Source: an uncultured bacterium
Lineage (GTDB): Bacteria; Planctomycetota; Phycisphaerae; Phycisphaerales; SM1A02
NCBI GenBank assembly: GCA_903891095.1
Contig: CAITDI010000088.1
Location: 18,270 to 82,269 of the forward strand
DNA: 64,000 nt
Direction: 5' to 3'
Positions 1-8,042 of this stretch are shown here, piece after piece (position 1 is the stretch's first letter; the number at the start of each line of letters is the position of its first letter). A program made the position numbers and the translations under genes. The notes under the pieces are model-generated. The model was not told the DNA's origin. It was given only the letters and a program-made list of their open reading frames with translations, and made no database searches.

Positions 1-222
1 CGGACCTGCAATCCTGACCTTCATTTTGACCCGCCAACTATCGGTCCGCAGGGGACCTCGGCTCTGCAAAGAGCGGGTTCTTTTCAGCATTCCCTGGATG
101 GAGCCCTGATCAAGGGTCGCCAGCCGCTCGCATTGCGCTGGACCGCCCCGAAACCCGGTACTTGCCGACTGTCCTTGCCGTTCGCTTCACGACTCGTCTC
201 ATCACTCGCTTCACCACTTGCT
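1..222. other. left-edge stretch without a supported gene
   Basis: I see no convincing coding region here. Its right end, from about base 184 across the stop codon of the neighbouring lipoprotein gene, is a degenerate repeat of a CACTTGCTTCAC-type 12-base unit. A weak five-base-pair hairpin followed by a few T residues lies near 61-88, but it is too short to call a terminator. Confidence 0.4.
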
Positions 223-753
223 TCACCACTTGGACTGCATCGCTGCAACCAAGTCGTTCGCGAGCTGCTGCACGGCGGCGAACCGCCCGAGTTCGAGCGG
301 TTCACGAGCAGGATAGGAGGGCACGAAGAGCGCGGACGACTCCACGCCTTCCTTTGCGACGATTCGTTCGCCGGTGCGGAGATCGACCCACTCGAAGTCC
401 ACCCGCACCCGCACCATCATCTCGTTCGCGAGACCGGTGGCGGGGTCCTTCGACAGCTCGACGAGCTCGACCGCGGTGATCGTGCCGCGCATCGCCGTGT
501 CGGCGCTCGCCTCGGAGCGAACCTTGTACGGCGTCGACTGCTCGACCTGCTTGACCAGCGCGTCGGCGAGATCTTGCTCGAAGCCGCGCATGTAGCTCTG
601 GTTGCGGAACACCGACAGCGCGACGCTGCGGTACTTGGTCGGATACGGCGTGGTCGCCGCGTAGCCCTCGGTCGGCGTCGAGGCGCAGCCGGACATCCAG
701 CCCGTCACGACCGCGGCCGCAGCGACAAAGGCAAGCGTTGCGATGCGCGCCAT
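223..753 (-). CDS. LptE-like outer-membrane lipoprotein
   Basis: This 176-residue protein is probably an outer-membrane lipoprotein of the LptE (LPS-assembly) type. Seen: an N-terminal hydrophobic signal ends in the lipobox M-S-G-C with Cys23. It is followed by a stretch like LptE (SVALSVFRNQSYMRG, then a helix with DLADALVKQVEQ). The ATG at 753 overlaps the stop of the upstream BamD-like gene in an ATGA, so the two are translationally coupled. Pairing with a second envelope-assembly-like gene supports a role in outer-membrane biogenesis. The match to LptE is by pattern only; 'lipoprotein of unknown function' is the safe fallback. Degenerate tandem repeats begin at its stop codon. Confidence 0.6.
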   Translation of the reverse strand: MARIATLAFVAAAAVVTGWMSGCASTPTEGYAATTPYPTKYRSVALSVFRNQSYMRGFEQDLADALVKQVEQSTPYKVRSEASADTAMRGTITAVELVELSKDPATGLANEMMVRVRVDFEWVDLRTGERIVAKEGVESSALFVPSYPAREPLELGRFAAVQQLANDLVAAMQSKW

Positions 754-1889
754 CACTTGGACTCTCCCGCCGCGGGCGTCTTCTCGGGGTGTTCCATCGC
801 GTCCTGCATGGCGTCGGGCGCGGGCATCTGGTCCCACTCGATCTGCAGCAGCTGCTTGCGGAGCGCGCGGTAGTCGGGCCCGTCGTCGATCACCGACTTC
901 GGCAGCCGCGTGAGCACGCTGGGGATGATCCGCATCGCCTCGAGCGTCGCGACGGAGCGCGGATGACGCTGCACAAGGCGACGGATGAACAGCTCCGCCG
1001 AGATCGGATCGTTGACCTCGAGGTACCACGATGCGGTCGAGAGGAACTTGGCCGCTTCCGACTCCTCGATGCGCACGAGGATGCTGTCCGCGCCGACCTG
1101 CTGCGCGAGTCCAGGCTGGAGCGCCTGGAGCGAACGCAGCTTGGCGCGCGCCTCGAGCAGTCCGCTCGCGTCGTACTCAGGCCCGCGGAATCCCGCGAGG
1201 TACGAGTAGATCAGGCGCAGCCGCGCCTTGCTGACCTTCGCGCTGCGCGGGAAGTTCTCGATAAAGATCGAATACGCCTCGGCCGCCATGAGCATCTCGC
1301 GGCGGTCGAAGTAGAAGTCCGCGAGCCGCATGCACGCGCGCTCCGCAAGCTCGCTGCCCGGGAGGCGCTCCTGCACGCGGATGAGGAGCTCCTGCGCATC
1401 CTCCGACGCGTCGACCCAGCGGAACGTTCCGAAGAACTTGCGGTGCAGACCGTCGGCGTACGCGTTTGCGATCTCGAGCTCGCGCTCCAGCGCGGGCACG
1501 AACGTGCTCGAACTCGCGTACCGACGGCAGATCTCCTCGTAGTCGAAGAGCGCGCCGTACTCGTCGTCGGACTCGCGCAGCGCGTCGCCGCGGATCAAGA
1601 GCGCATCGGCGCGGAATCGCGACAGCGGGTAGCGGTCGAGGAACGCGTTGATGAGGTTCTTGGCGCGCGCGGGCTCGTGGTTGACGAGCGCGCGGCGGGC
1701 GGCGAGGAGCTGCGCTTCCTCGCTCGCGGGGTCGATGTCGGCGACCTTCTTCCAGCGGTCGAGCGAGTCGAGCTCGTACTTCTCCGCCTGTGCGTGCGCG
1801 GGCGTGGCCGCCGCGAGGGCAACAAGGACCGCCGCGCAGAGGCTGGCGGGGGAGAAGGTCGAAGTCCAACGGGCCAAGGGACCGATCAT
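753..1889 (-). CDS. secreted TPR protein, BamD/YfiO-like
   Basis: This 378-residue protein has a signal peptide of about 33 residues ending in A-H-A before Gln34. The rest is alpha-helical with TPR-like repeats (for example LLAARRALVNHEPARAKNL, and ADFYFDRREMLMAAEAYSIF). This layout is typical of the outer-membrane assembly factor BamD. Unlike classical BamD it has no lipobox Cys, so it may be periplasmic or bound through partners. The ATG at 1889 was chosen because it begins the signal peptide; longer in-frame readings run into the divergent lipid kinase gene. A TACCAT box lies eight bases upstream of the start and no Shine-Dalgarno is visible. It forms a two-gene operon with the lipoprotein gene downstream. 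Confidence 0.65.
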   Translation of the reverse strand: MIGPLARWTSTFSPASLCAAVLVALAAATPAHAQAEKYELDSLDRWKKVADIDPASEEAQLLAARRALVNHEPARAKNLINAFLDRYPLSRFRADALLIRGDALRESDDEYGALFDYEEICRRYASSSTFVPALERELEIANAYADGLHRKFFGTFRWVDASEDAQELLIRVQERLPGSELAERACMRLADFYFDRREMLMAAEAYSIFIENFPRSAKVSKARLRLIYSYLAGFRGPEYDASGLLEARAKLRSLQALQPGLAQQVGADSILVRIEESEAAKFLSTASWYLEVNDPISAELFIRRLVQRHPRSVATLEAMRIIPSVLTRLPKSVIDDGPDYRALRKQLLQIEWDQMPAPDAMQDAMEHPEKTPAAGESK

Positions 1890-1897
1890 GGGGTGCG

Positions 1898-1903
1898 ATG
1901 GTA
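1898..1903 (-). promoter_or_regulatory. -10-like box TACCAT before the BamD-like gene
   Basis: The hexamer ends eight bases before the ATG at 1889. If it is a -10 element, transcription would start within a few bases of the start codon. It belongs to a set of similar boxes in this window (21862, 22495, 38972, 44851, 44965, 50270). No good -35 is seen. Confidence 0.35.
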
Positions 1904-1962
1904 CGCGCCGATCGAGTTCTCGGGGGCGCGTTGACGGAGTCCCGTGCGCGGCAGGAGATGGC

Positions 1963-2841
1963 GTGATCGGAATCGTCTTCAACCCAATTTCAGGCACTGG
2001 GCGGGCGCGAGTCGTCGCCGAGCGGATGCTCGCGGGTCTCGACCGCCTTGGCCTGCGCGCCGAGTTGATCGAGAGCGCACGAAGCGGCGCGGAGCAGTGG
2101 CTGCGGCCGAGGCTTGCGGGCGCTGAGCTTGTCGTCGTGGCAGGGGGCGACGGCGCCGTGCGAACGGCCGCGCCCGAAGCCGCGCGCGCGGGCGTTTCGC
2201 TCTGGCACGCGCCGTGTGGAACGGAAAATCTCTTCGCGCGCGCCTTCGGGATGCGCGCTGATGCGGCGATGATCGCCGCTGCGATCCGCGCCGGCCGCAC
2301 GCGCAACATCGACCTGGCCTCCGCCTCAGGCGAGCCGTTCGCCATCATGGCGTCGGTCGGGTTGGACGCCGAAGTGGTGCACGACCTCAGCTCGCGGCGA
2401 TCGGGCGGGATCTCGCACCTGTCCTACGTCGGTCCAGTGCTCCGGCAACTGAGCGCCTGGCGTCCCTCCGAGCTGGCCTGGTCGATCGACGGCGAGCGGG
2501 AGCAGCTCGGCCGCGGCATGGTCGTCGTCGGCAACCTGCCCGACTACGGCGTTCGTCTCAACCCGGCGGCCGAGGCGATCCCCGACGATGGCCTGCTCGA
2601 CGCAGTCTTCATCCCCGCCGACGGGCCGATCAGCCTGCTCCCCTGGGCGGTCCTGATGCGCGCGGGACTCCACCTGCGCTGCCCTGGGGTCCGCGTCCGC
2701 CGAGGGCGGGAGCTCCGCATCCACGCCGACCGGCCCGTTCGGCTTCAGCTGGATGGCGATCCGGCGGGGAGCGCGGCAGGGGCCTCCGAGTACCTGCTGA
2801 CCCCGTCTCCGGGCGCGTTGCGGGTCCTCCTCCCGGCCTAA
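1963..2841 (+). CDS. diacylglycerol/sphingosine-type lipid kinase
   Basis: This 292-residue protein belongs to the DAGK-catalytic (YegS/DgkB-like) family, which phosphorylates lipids such as diacylglycerol with ATP. Seen: FNPISGTGRA near the N-terminus, the nucleotide-binding GGDG motif at residues 61-64, CGTENLFAR at about 86-94, and a C-terminal beta-rich half with DDGLLDAVFI. The GTG at 1963 was chosen because GGAG stands six bases upstream and the first residues already match the family start (VIGIVFNP). An in-frame ATG at 1888 would overlap the divergent gene. It stands alone between the divergent envelope genes and the flagellar cluster. The exact lipid substrate cannot be told. Confidence 0.8.
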   Translation: MIGIVFNPISGTGRARVVAERMLAGLDRLGLRAELIESARSGAEQWLRPRLAGAELVVVAGGDGAVRTAAPEAARAGVSLWHAPCGTENLFARAFGMRADAAMIAAAIRAGRTRNIDLASASGEPFAIMASVGLDAEVVHDLSSRRSGGISHLSYVGPVLRQLSAWRPSELAWSIDGEREQLGRGMVVVGNLPDYGVRLNPAAEAIPDDGLLDAVFIPADGPISLLPWAVLMRAGLHLRCPGVRVRRGRELRIHADRPVRLQLDGDPAGSAAGASEYLLTPSPGALRVLLPA

Positions 2842-2979
2842 ATCCGCGCCAGTTCGGGTGGGGTGAATGCTCCCGAGCCTGGGAGTCCGCTCAAGTCGCC
2901 CCTCTCTGCCGCCGATGCCCTCGGCACGGTGTGCCGATTTTTCGGCCGCCGAAAGCGTGAGATCCCGGAGGTACCACCC

Positions 2980-3540
2980 ATGTCCGACAAGAAGCCCGAC
3001 GCCAAGGAATCGAAGGACGCCAAGCCCGAGGGCGCCGCAGAGGCCCCCAAGAAGAAGGGCGGCATGAAGTTCATCGCCATCACCGTCGCGCTCCTCGCGA
3101 TCGAGGGCGGCGTGCTCTTCGCGGTGTTCTCGATGGGCGGCCCCAAGGACGCGCAGGCCTCGCATGTCGAGGAGCCCAAGCACGACGCCGGCAACGACTC
3201 GTGCGAGGTGCAGGTCTTCAATGGCCCGCTCTTCAACGACGCGACCGGCATCAACTACGGCTTCAAGGTCGAGATCTTCGTGACCACCAAGGCCAAGCAC
3301 CGCGACGCGATCACCAAGAAGGTCGAGGACAGCAAGGCTGCTCTTCGCGCCGAGATCGCGGGCATCTGGCGCATGGCCAGCTCGGAAGACCTGTCCGACC
3401 CGCTGTTCGAGTCGCTCCGTCGCCGCATCGAGGCGAAGCTCAAGGAGCGCATCAACGGCGAGGCGATCGGCGAGGGCGAGGCCCCGACGGTCGAGAGCGC
3501 GGTCGTGATCTCCACTCCGGCGGTTCGTCAGGAGCGCTGA
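2980..3540 (+). CDS. fliL: FliL-like flagellar basal-body protein
   Basis: This 186-residue protein has a charged Lys-rich N-terminus, one membrane segment at about residues 30-52, and a periplasmic domain ending in the C-terminal tail. That is the FliL layout; FliL sits next to the stator and helps motor torque. The sequence after the membrane segment includes EVQVFNGPLFNDATG, which I do not recognise as a standard FliL motif, so the name rests on topology and its place just before fliN. The ATG at 2980 follows a strong GGAGGT at 2967-2972. A terminator directly after the gene separates it from fliN. Confidence 0.55.
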   Translation: MSDKKPDAKESKDAKPEGAAEAPKKKGGMKFIAITVALLAIEGGVLFAVFSMGGPKDAQASHVEEPKHDAGNDSCEVQVFNGPLFNDATGINYGFKVEIFVTTKAKHRDAITKKVEDSKAALRAEIAGIWRMASSEDLSDPLFESLRRRIEAKLKERINGEAIGEGEAPTVESAVVISTPAVRQER

Positions 3541-3570
3541 GCGCCGACCTGCGACAAGTTCAACCCTCTC

Positions 3571-3604
3571 CGCCGCCCCGGTCCGCCGGGGCGGCGGTCG
3601 TTTT
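3571..3604 (+). terminator. rho-independent terminator after fliL
   Basis: A perfect 11-base-pair GC stem (3571-3581 with 3586-3596, loop TCCG) is followed by GTCGTTTT. It implies that fliL is transcribed separately from fliN onward, or that read-through is controlled. Confidence 0.8.
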
Positions 3605-3773
3605 GCCCGCGCGCAGAATCTGCAGGTGAAAGGCAAACCCCGCGCCGACGATTCTCTACAGGCGCAAGCCTTGCGCGACCGATCAACGCACGTCCGAAAT
3701 GCACGCTGGGCAGGACGCCCTTCGTTTCGGAAGGTCAGCAGGCAGTCAGGCGGAGCCTGAAGGAAGCCGAACC

Positions 3774-4109
3774 ATGCCAGATCCCACCACCACCTCAGCA
3801 GCCGGCGCCGCGACTCCCGTGGGGCTTCCCGATTTCGGATCGCCTTCCGCTGGCGGCGCTGCTCCCAGCGCGATCGGCCTGCTTTCCGACGTCTCGCTGC
3901 AGGTTCGCATCGAGCTCGGTCGCACCAAGATGCTGGTCGAGGACGTGCTCAAGCTCAATCCCGATTCGGTGGTCGAGCTCGACAAGGCTGCAGGCGACCC
4001 CGTCGACATCTACGTGAACGGCCGCCGCATCGCGCGCGGCGAGGTGCTCGTCCTCAACGAGAACTTCTGCGTGCGCGTGAGTGAAATCCTCGAGCCGCTC
4101 GAGGGTTGA
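3774..4109 (+). CDS. fliN: flagellar motor switch protein FliN
   Basis: This 111-residue protein carries a SpoA domain at about residues 40-107, with [40 protein letters not shown] and [12 protein letters not shown], all typical of FliN. FliN forms the lower C-ring of the flagellar motor and a docking site for the export ATPase complex. Its N-terminus is a short Ala/Thr/Pro-rich stretch. The ATG at 3774 has AAGGAAG about ten bases upstream; a longer reading from 3699 has no ribosome site. It opens the run fliN-fliO-fliP-fliQ-fliR-flhB-flhA. No fliM or fliG is in the window. Confidence 0.9.
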   Translation: MPDPTTTSAAGAATPVGLPDFGSPSAGGAAPSAIGLLSDVSLQVRIELGRTKMLVEDVLKLNPDSVVELDKAAGDPVDIYVNGRRIARGEVLVLNENFCVRVSEILEPLEG

Positions 4110-4182
4110 GAGTTCCGCTGCAATCGAGTGTGGATGTTCGAAGCCCCGGCGGAGCCGGTCAGCAAGCAAGCCAGGATGGCGC

Positions 4183-5004
4183 ATGCGGAACCCAATGATC
4201 AACTTCGCGATGGCGGTGCTTGCGCTCGGCGCTTGCGCCATCATCGCCACGCCAGCCTCGGCGCAGAACCGCCCGCTCATGCGCAGCACGCCGAACGCCG
4301 CGATGTCGGTGGAGCCGGCCGCGGCGCCAGCGGCTGATGCGGAGCCGACTTCTGCGAGTGCGGAGCCGCGCAAGACTGACGTGCGGCCGTCGCAGGGTCT
4401 CGCGTCCGGTGCCTTGTCGGGGTCTACGTCGGGGTCCATGTCGGCATCTACGTCGGGCTCCTCGCAAGCCAAGGGCTCGCTCGGCAACGCAGCTGCTTCG
4501 CGCGGTCTCTCCAGCGAACTTGTCACCACCGGTGTCGCGCTCGGCGCGACGCTCCTCGTGATCGTCCTCGCGCGCAGCGCGGTCAAGCGTTTCGGTGGCG
4601 GCGGCGCCGCGGGCAAGCGTCCGTCGGGCGTCGTCGAGGTCCTCGCGCGCTATCCGCTCGCGCGCGGTCAGAGCATCGTGCTCATCAAGGTCGCGCGCCG
4701 CGTGATCGTCGCGCACCAGAGCTCCGACGGCATGAAGCCGCTCAGCGAGTTCTCGAGCGAAGAAGACGTCGCCGACCTGCTCGCCCGCTGCGAGGCGGGT
4801 GCGCGCGGAACGTCGCAGTTCTCCTTCGATGCGCTGCTCCGCCAGTCGGGCAAGGCGTTCGATGGATTCGGCTCCTCGGCAAAGGATCGCGCCGGCAAGG
4901 CTGACGAGCGCATCGACCCGCGCGACACGCTGCCCGCCGTCATGCGCGGCGCCGAGATCGAGACCGTCGACCTGACCCGCCCCCGCAAGGGAGGCGCGCG
5001 ATGA
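4183..5004 (+). CDS. fliO: flagellar biosynthesis protein FliO
   Basis: This 273-residue protein has a signal-like N-terminus (cleavage near A-S-A, residue 27) and a low-complexity Ala/Ser/Gly-rich periplasmic stretch (residues 30-110). One membrane segment follows at about 113-131, then a cytoplasmic FliO domain with VVEVLARYPLARGQSIVLIKVARRVIV. FliO is a chaperone-like factor needed for assembling the FliP ring of the export gate. It is longer than typical FliO because of the Ser/Gly linker and a 70-residue C-terminal tail. Its stop overlaps the fliP start. FliO families are divergent, so position before fliP is the main support. Confidence 0.8.
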   Translation: MRNPMINFAMAVLALGACAIIATPASAQNRPLMRSTPNAAMSVEPAAAPAADAEPTSASAEPRKTDVRPSQGLASGALSGSTSGSMSASTSGSSQAKGSLGNAAASRGLSSELVTTGVALGATLLVIVLARSAVKRFGGGGAAGKRPSGVVEVLARYPLARGQSIVLIKVARRVIVAHQSSDGMKPLSEFSSEEDVADLLARCEAGARGTSQFSFDALLRQSGKAFDGFGSSAKDRAGKADERIDPRDTLPAVMRGAEIETVDLTRPRKGGAR

Positions 5005-5822
5005 TGCTTGGTGTCGTCGCCCATCAGGTCGTCACGCTCGCGCATGCTGCCGCCGCCACTGCGAGCACGGCCGCGCCGTCGCTCGACAACATCAACCCGA
5101 TCGGTGTCCTCGAGGACGCCACGAAGACCGTCCCTGGCTTCGAAGGCGGCCTCAGCGCGGCGCTCAACATCGTCCTGCTGCTCACGGTCCTTACCGTCGC
5201 GCCGGCGATCCTGATCCTCTGCACATGCTTTACGCGCATGGTCGTCGTGCTCGGCCTGCTCCGTCAGGCGCTCGGCACGCAGACGCTGCCGCCGTCGCAG
5301 GTCATCGTCGGCCTCTCGGTGCTCCTCACCGCGGTCGCGATGGGCGGAACCTTCGAGCGCATGTGGAACGAAGGCCTCGGCCCGTACGCGCGCGGCGAGC
5401 AGAAGAACCAGATGGTCGCCTGGGAAGGCGCCAAGAAGCCGCTCCGCGAATTCATGGTCGCGCAGATCGAGGCGACCGGCAACACGCCGACCGTGCTCAT
5501 GATCCTCTCGCACCGCGGCGTCGACGTGAGCGAGCCCGAGCGTCTCACGTGGGACAAGGACGTCGACATGCTCACGCTGGTCCCGAGCTTCGTGATCTCC
5601 GAGCTCAAGACGTCGTTCCTCATCGGATTCCGCGTGTACCTGCCGTTCCTCGTCATCGACATGGTCATCTCGAGCCTGCTTGTCTCGATGGGCATGATGA
5701 TGCTCCCGCCGGTGCTGGTGTCGCTGCCGTTCAAGCTGCTGCTCTTCGTGCTCGTCGACGGCTGGACGCTCGTCGCGGGCGGTCTGCTCACTGGCGTGAT
5801 GGCGCCGCTTGGAGGCACGTGA
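5001..5822 (+). CDS. fliP: flagellar export gate protein FliP
   Basis: FliP (273 residues) is the main ring subunit of the type III export gate. The family is unmistakable: CFTRMVVVLGLLRQALGTQ near residues 75-93, PPSQVIVGL, and later PSFVISELKTSFLIGFRVY and LVSMGMMMLPPVLVSLPFK. It has an N-terminal signal-like segment and about four membrane helices, as usual. The start is ATGATG overlapping the fliO stop with GGGAGG just before, so either Met is possible. It overlaps fliQ by one base. Confidence 0.95.
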   Translation: MMLGVVAHQVVTLAHAAAATASTAAPSLDNINPIGVLEDATKTVPGFEGGLSAALNIVLLLTVLTVAPAILILCTCFTRMVVVLGLLRQALGTQTLPPSQVIVGLSVLLTAVAMGGTFERMWNEGLGPYARGEQKNQMVAWEGAKKPLREFMVAQIEATGNTPTVLMILSHRGVDVSEPERLTWDKDVDMLTLVPSFVISELKTSFLIGFRVYLPFLVIDMVISSLLVSMGMMMLPPVLVSLPFKLLLFVLVDGWTLVAGGLLTGVMAPLGGT

Positions 5823-6088
5823 TGGATCTGGAAGCACTCGATGTCGTGCGCGAGGCCTTCATGCTGATGCTCCTCATCAGCGCGCCGATCCTTGCGGTCG
5901 GACTGGTCGTCGGTCTCGTGGTCAGCATCATCCAGGCGGTCACGCAGATCCAGGAGCAGACGCTGGTGTTCGTGCCCAAGATCCTCGCGATGGTCGGCAC
6001 GACGCTGATCCTCCTCGGCTGGATCACCGTGAAGATCATGGAGTTCTCCACCGAGATGTTCTCGTGGTCGCCGGTGTCCGGAACGTGA
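5822..6088 (+). CDS. fliQ: flagellar export gate protein FliQ
   Basis: FliQ (88 residues, normal length) forms two membrane helices. Seen: ISAPILAVGLVVGLVVSII, then QAVTQIQEQTLVFVPKI, the family signature, and a second hydrophobic helix. It is a subunit of the FliPQR export channel. The ATG shares one base with the fliP stop (TGATG), indicating coupled translation. Confidence 0.93.
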   Translation: MDLEALDVVREAFMLMLLISAPILAVGLVVGLVVSIIQAVTQIQEQTLVFVPKILAMVGTTLILLGWITVKIMEFSTEMFSWSPVSGT

Positions 6089-6098
6089 ACCAACACCG

Positions 6099-6899
6099 AT
6101 GAACGCGCTCGAAACCCTCTCGCAGCATCTCGTGCCGGCAACGCTGGTCGTGGCGCGCGTGTCGGGTCTCGCGGTGCAGGGGCCGGTGCTCTCGTCGCCC
6201 GCGATCCCGATGCGGATCAAGGGACTGCTCGTCGCGTCGCTCGGCCTCGCGGTGTATCCGTCGGTCGCGGCGGGGGCGTCGCTTCCCACGGGCATCTCGC
6301 TCGGCGCGACGCTGCCGCTGATCGTGTTTGAGTTCGGCATCGGCGCGTTCATCGGGTTCATGGCCTCGATGCCGCTGCTCGCCGCGCAGTTCGGCGGACT
6401 CTCGATGGGCCAGCAGATCGGCCTCGGATTCGCGCGTTTCTACAACCCCGCGATGGGCGAGGAATCCGACGCGCTCGAGCAGATCCTGTTCTTCCTCGCG
6501 CTTGCGACGTTCCTCTCGCTCGGCGGCCTCGAGTCGATGTTCTCGTCGCTGGTCGCGAGCTTCGACTCGCTGCCCGCGGGCGCGGTCCCCGGAATGATCA
6601 TGGGCGAATCCGACATCGCGCCGATCGCCGTCTTCACCGGCGCGATCAAGGCCGCGTTCGAACTCGGCCTGCGCGTCGCCGCGCCGCTTCTCGCCATCGT
6701 GTGCCTCGAGACCGTCGTGATGGGATACCTCTCCAAGAGCGTGCCCCAGCTCAACGTCATGTCGATCGGCTTTCCCGTCCGCATCATCGTCGGCCTGGCC
6801 GTCATCATTGCGTCGCTTGCGGCGATCAACGAGGCGCTTGTCGACGGAACCTCCGGCGCGCTGGAAGCCCTGCTTCTCGCGAGCGGGGCTCGAACCTAA
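6099..6899 (+). CDS. fliR: flagellar export gate protein FliR
   Basis: FliR (266 residues) is the third subunit of the FliPQR export gate. It is highly hydrophobic with about six membrane helices. It contains typical elements: VARVSGLAVQGPVLSS at the start, FEFGIGAFIGFMASMP, and the C-terminal half VPQLNVMSIGFPVRIIVGL that matches the conserved FliR block. The gap to fliQ is ten bases and to flhB nine bases. In some planctomycetes fliR and flhB are fused or adjacent; here they are separate. Confidence 0.93.
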   Translation: MNALETLSQHLVPATLVVARVSGLAVQGPVLSSPAIPMRIKGLLVASLGLAVYPSVAAGASLPTGISLGATLPLIVFEFGIGAFIGFMASMPLLAAQFGGLSMGQQIGLGFARFYNPAMGEESDALEQILFFLALATFLSLGGLESMFSSLVASFDSLPAGAVPGMIMGESDIAPIAVFTGAIKAAFELGLRVAAPLLAIVCLETVVMGYLSKSVPQLNVMSIGFPVRIIVGLAVIIASLAAINEALVDGTSGALEALLLASGART

Positions 6900-6908
6900 G
6901 GAGGCGCG

Positions 6909-7979
6909 ATGTCGGAGGATCTCGGCGAACGTACCGAAGACGCGACGCCCAAGCGGCGCCAGGAGGCACGCGAGGAGGGCAACATCGCCCGCTCGCAGGA
7001 CGCCTCGAACGCGCTGCTGCTGTTCGGCGCGATCCTGCTGCTTGCGTCCGGCATCAAGCCGCTGCTGCTCGCGCTCGCGTCGATGCTCGAGAAATCCCTC
7101 GCCGCCGACTACCTCGAGGGCGGCGTGCGCCCCGACCAGGTGACGGCGATGATCCTGCCCACGCTGATGGAAGGCGCGTATGCCGCGGCGCCGATCGTGC
7201 TCGGCGCGACGGCGATCGCCATCCTCGCGCACCTCTGGCAGGTCGGCCTCATGGTCACGACCAAGCCGCTGGTGCCGAGCTTCGACCGCCTCAATCCGGC
7301 GAAGGGCTTCGGCCGCATCTTCGGCATGCAGGGCGTGATCAAGACCGCGATGGACGTGTTCAAGCTCGTCGTCGTGGCGTGGATCACCTACACGGTCGGT
7401 GCGGCGGTGCTCCCGCAGATCGTCGGCCTTCCGGGCCTCGGCGTGGTGGAGGGCTTCGAGCACATCGGATCGATCGGCCTCGGTCTCGCGATGCAGGTCG
7501 GCGCGGCGCTCCTCGTCCTCGGCATCGCCGACTACGCGGTGCGCCGCATCAAGCACGAGAGCGACCTGCGCATGACCAAGCAGCAGGTCAAGGAAGAGTT
7601 CAAGGAATCCGACGGCAACCCCGAGGTCAAGAAGCGCCGCATGCAGGTCGCGCGGCAGCTCGCGATGCGCCGCCTCCAGACCGCGGTGCCCAAGGCCGAC
7701 GTGATCGTGACCAACCCCGAGCACATCTCGGTGGCGATCCAGTACGACCCGCAGTCGATGGGCGCGCCGCGCATCGTGGCGATGGGCGCGGATCACCTCG
7801 CGATGCGCATCAGGCAGATCGCGACGCAGCACGGCATTCCGATCGTCGAGCGCAAGCCGCTCGCGCGCGCGCTGTACGCGCAGGCCAAGGTCGGCCAGGA
7901 GATCCCCGCGGACCACTACAAGGCCGTCGCGGAGATCCTCGCCTACGTGTACAGGCTCAAGGGCAAGATGGTGGCGTGA
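6909..7979 (+). CDS. flhB: flagellar export switch protein FlhB
   Basis: FlhB (356 residues) sets substrate specificity of flagellar export. Seen: the N-terminal ERTEDATPKRRQEAREEGNI signature, four membrane segments to about residue 210, then the cytoplasmic domain with KQQVKEEFKESDGNPEVK. The autocleavage site, NPTH in most members, reads N269-P270-E271-H272 here, so Thr is replaced by Glu at exactly the E. coli numbering. The downstream IPIVERKPLARALY block is normal. The start has AAGGAGG at the fliR end. A functional gene is likely since Asn and Pro, between which cleavage occurs, are kept. Confidence 0.95.
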   Translation: MSEDLGERTEDATPKRRQEAREEGNIARSQDASNALLLFGAILLLASGIKPLLLALASMLEKSLAADYLEGGVRPDQVTAMILPTLMEGAYAAAPIVLGATAIAILAHLWQVGLMVTTKPLVPSFDRLNPAKGFGRIFGMQGVIKTAMDVFKLVVVAWITYTVGAAVLPQIVGLPGLGVVEGFEHIGSIGLGLAMQVGAALLVLGIADYAVRRIKHESDLRMTKQQVKEEFKESDGNPEVKKRRMQVARQLAMRRLQTAVPKADVIVTNPEHISVAIQYDPQSMGAPRIVAMGADHLAMRIRQIATQHGIPIVERKPLARALYAQAKVGQEIPADHYKAVAEILAYVYRLKGKMVA

Positions 7980-8042
7980 GCAGGGCGTGAGTGGCCGGCG
8001 GACGGCAGCAAGCGTTGACGGAAGCGATCAAGGACGAAACCC

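Noticed and set aside
61..88. terminator near the left edge
   Set aside because: The stem is only five base pairs with a weak T-run.
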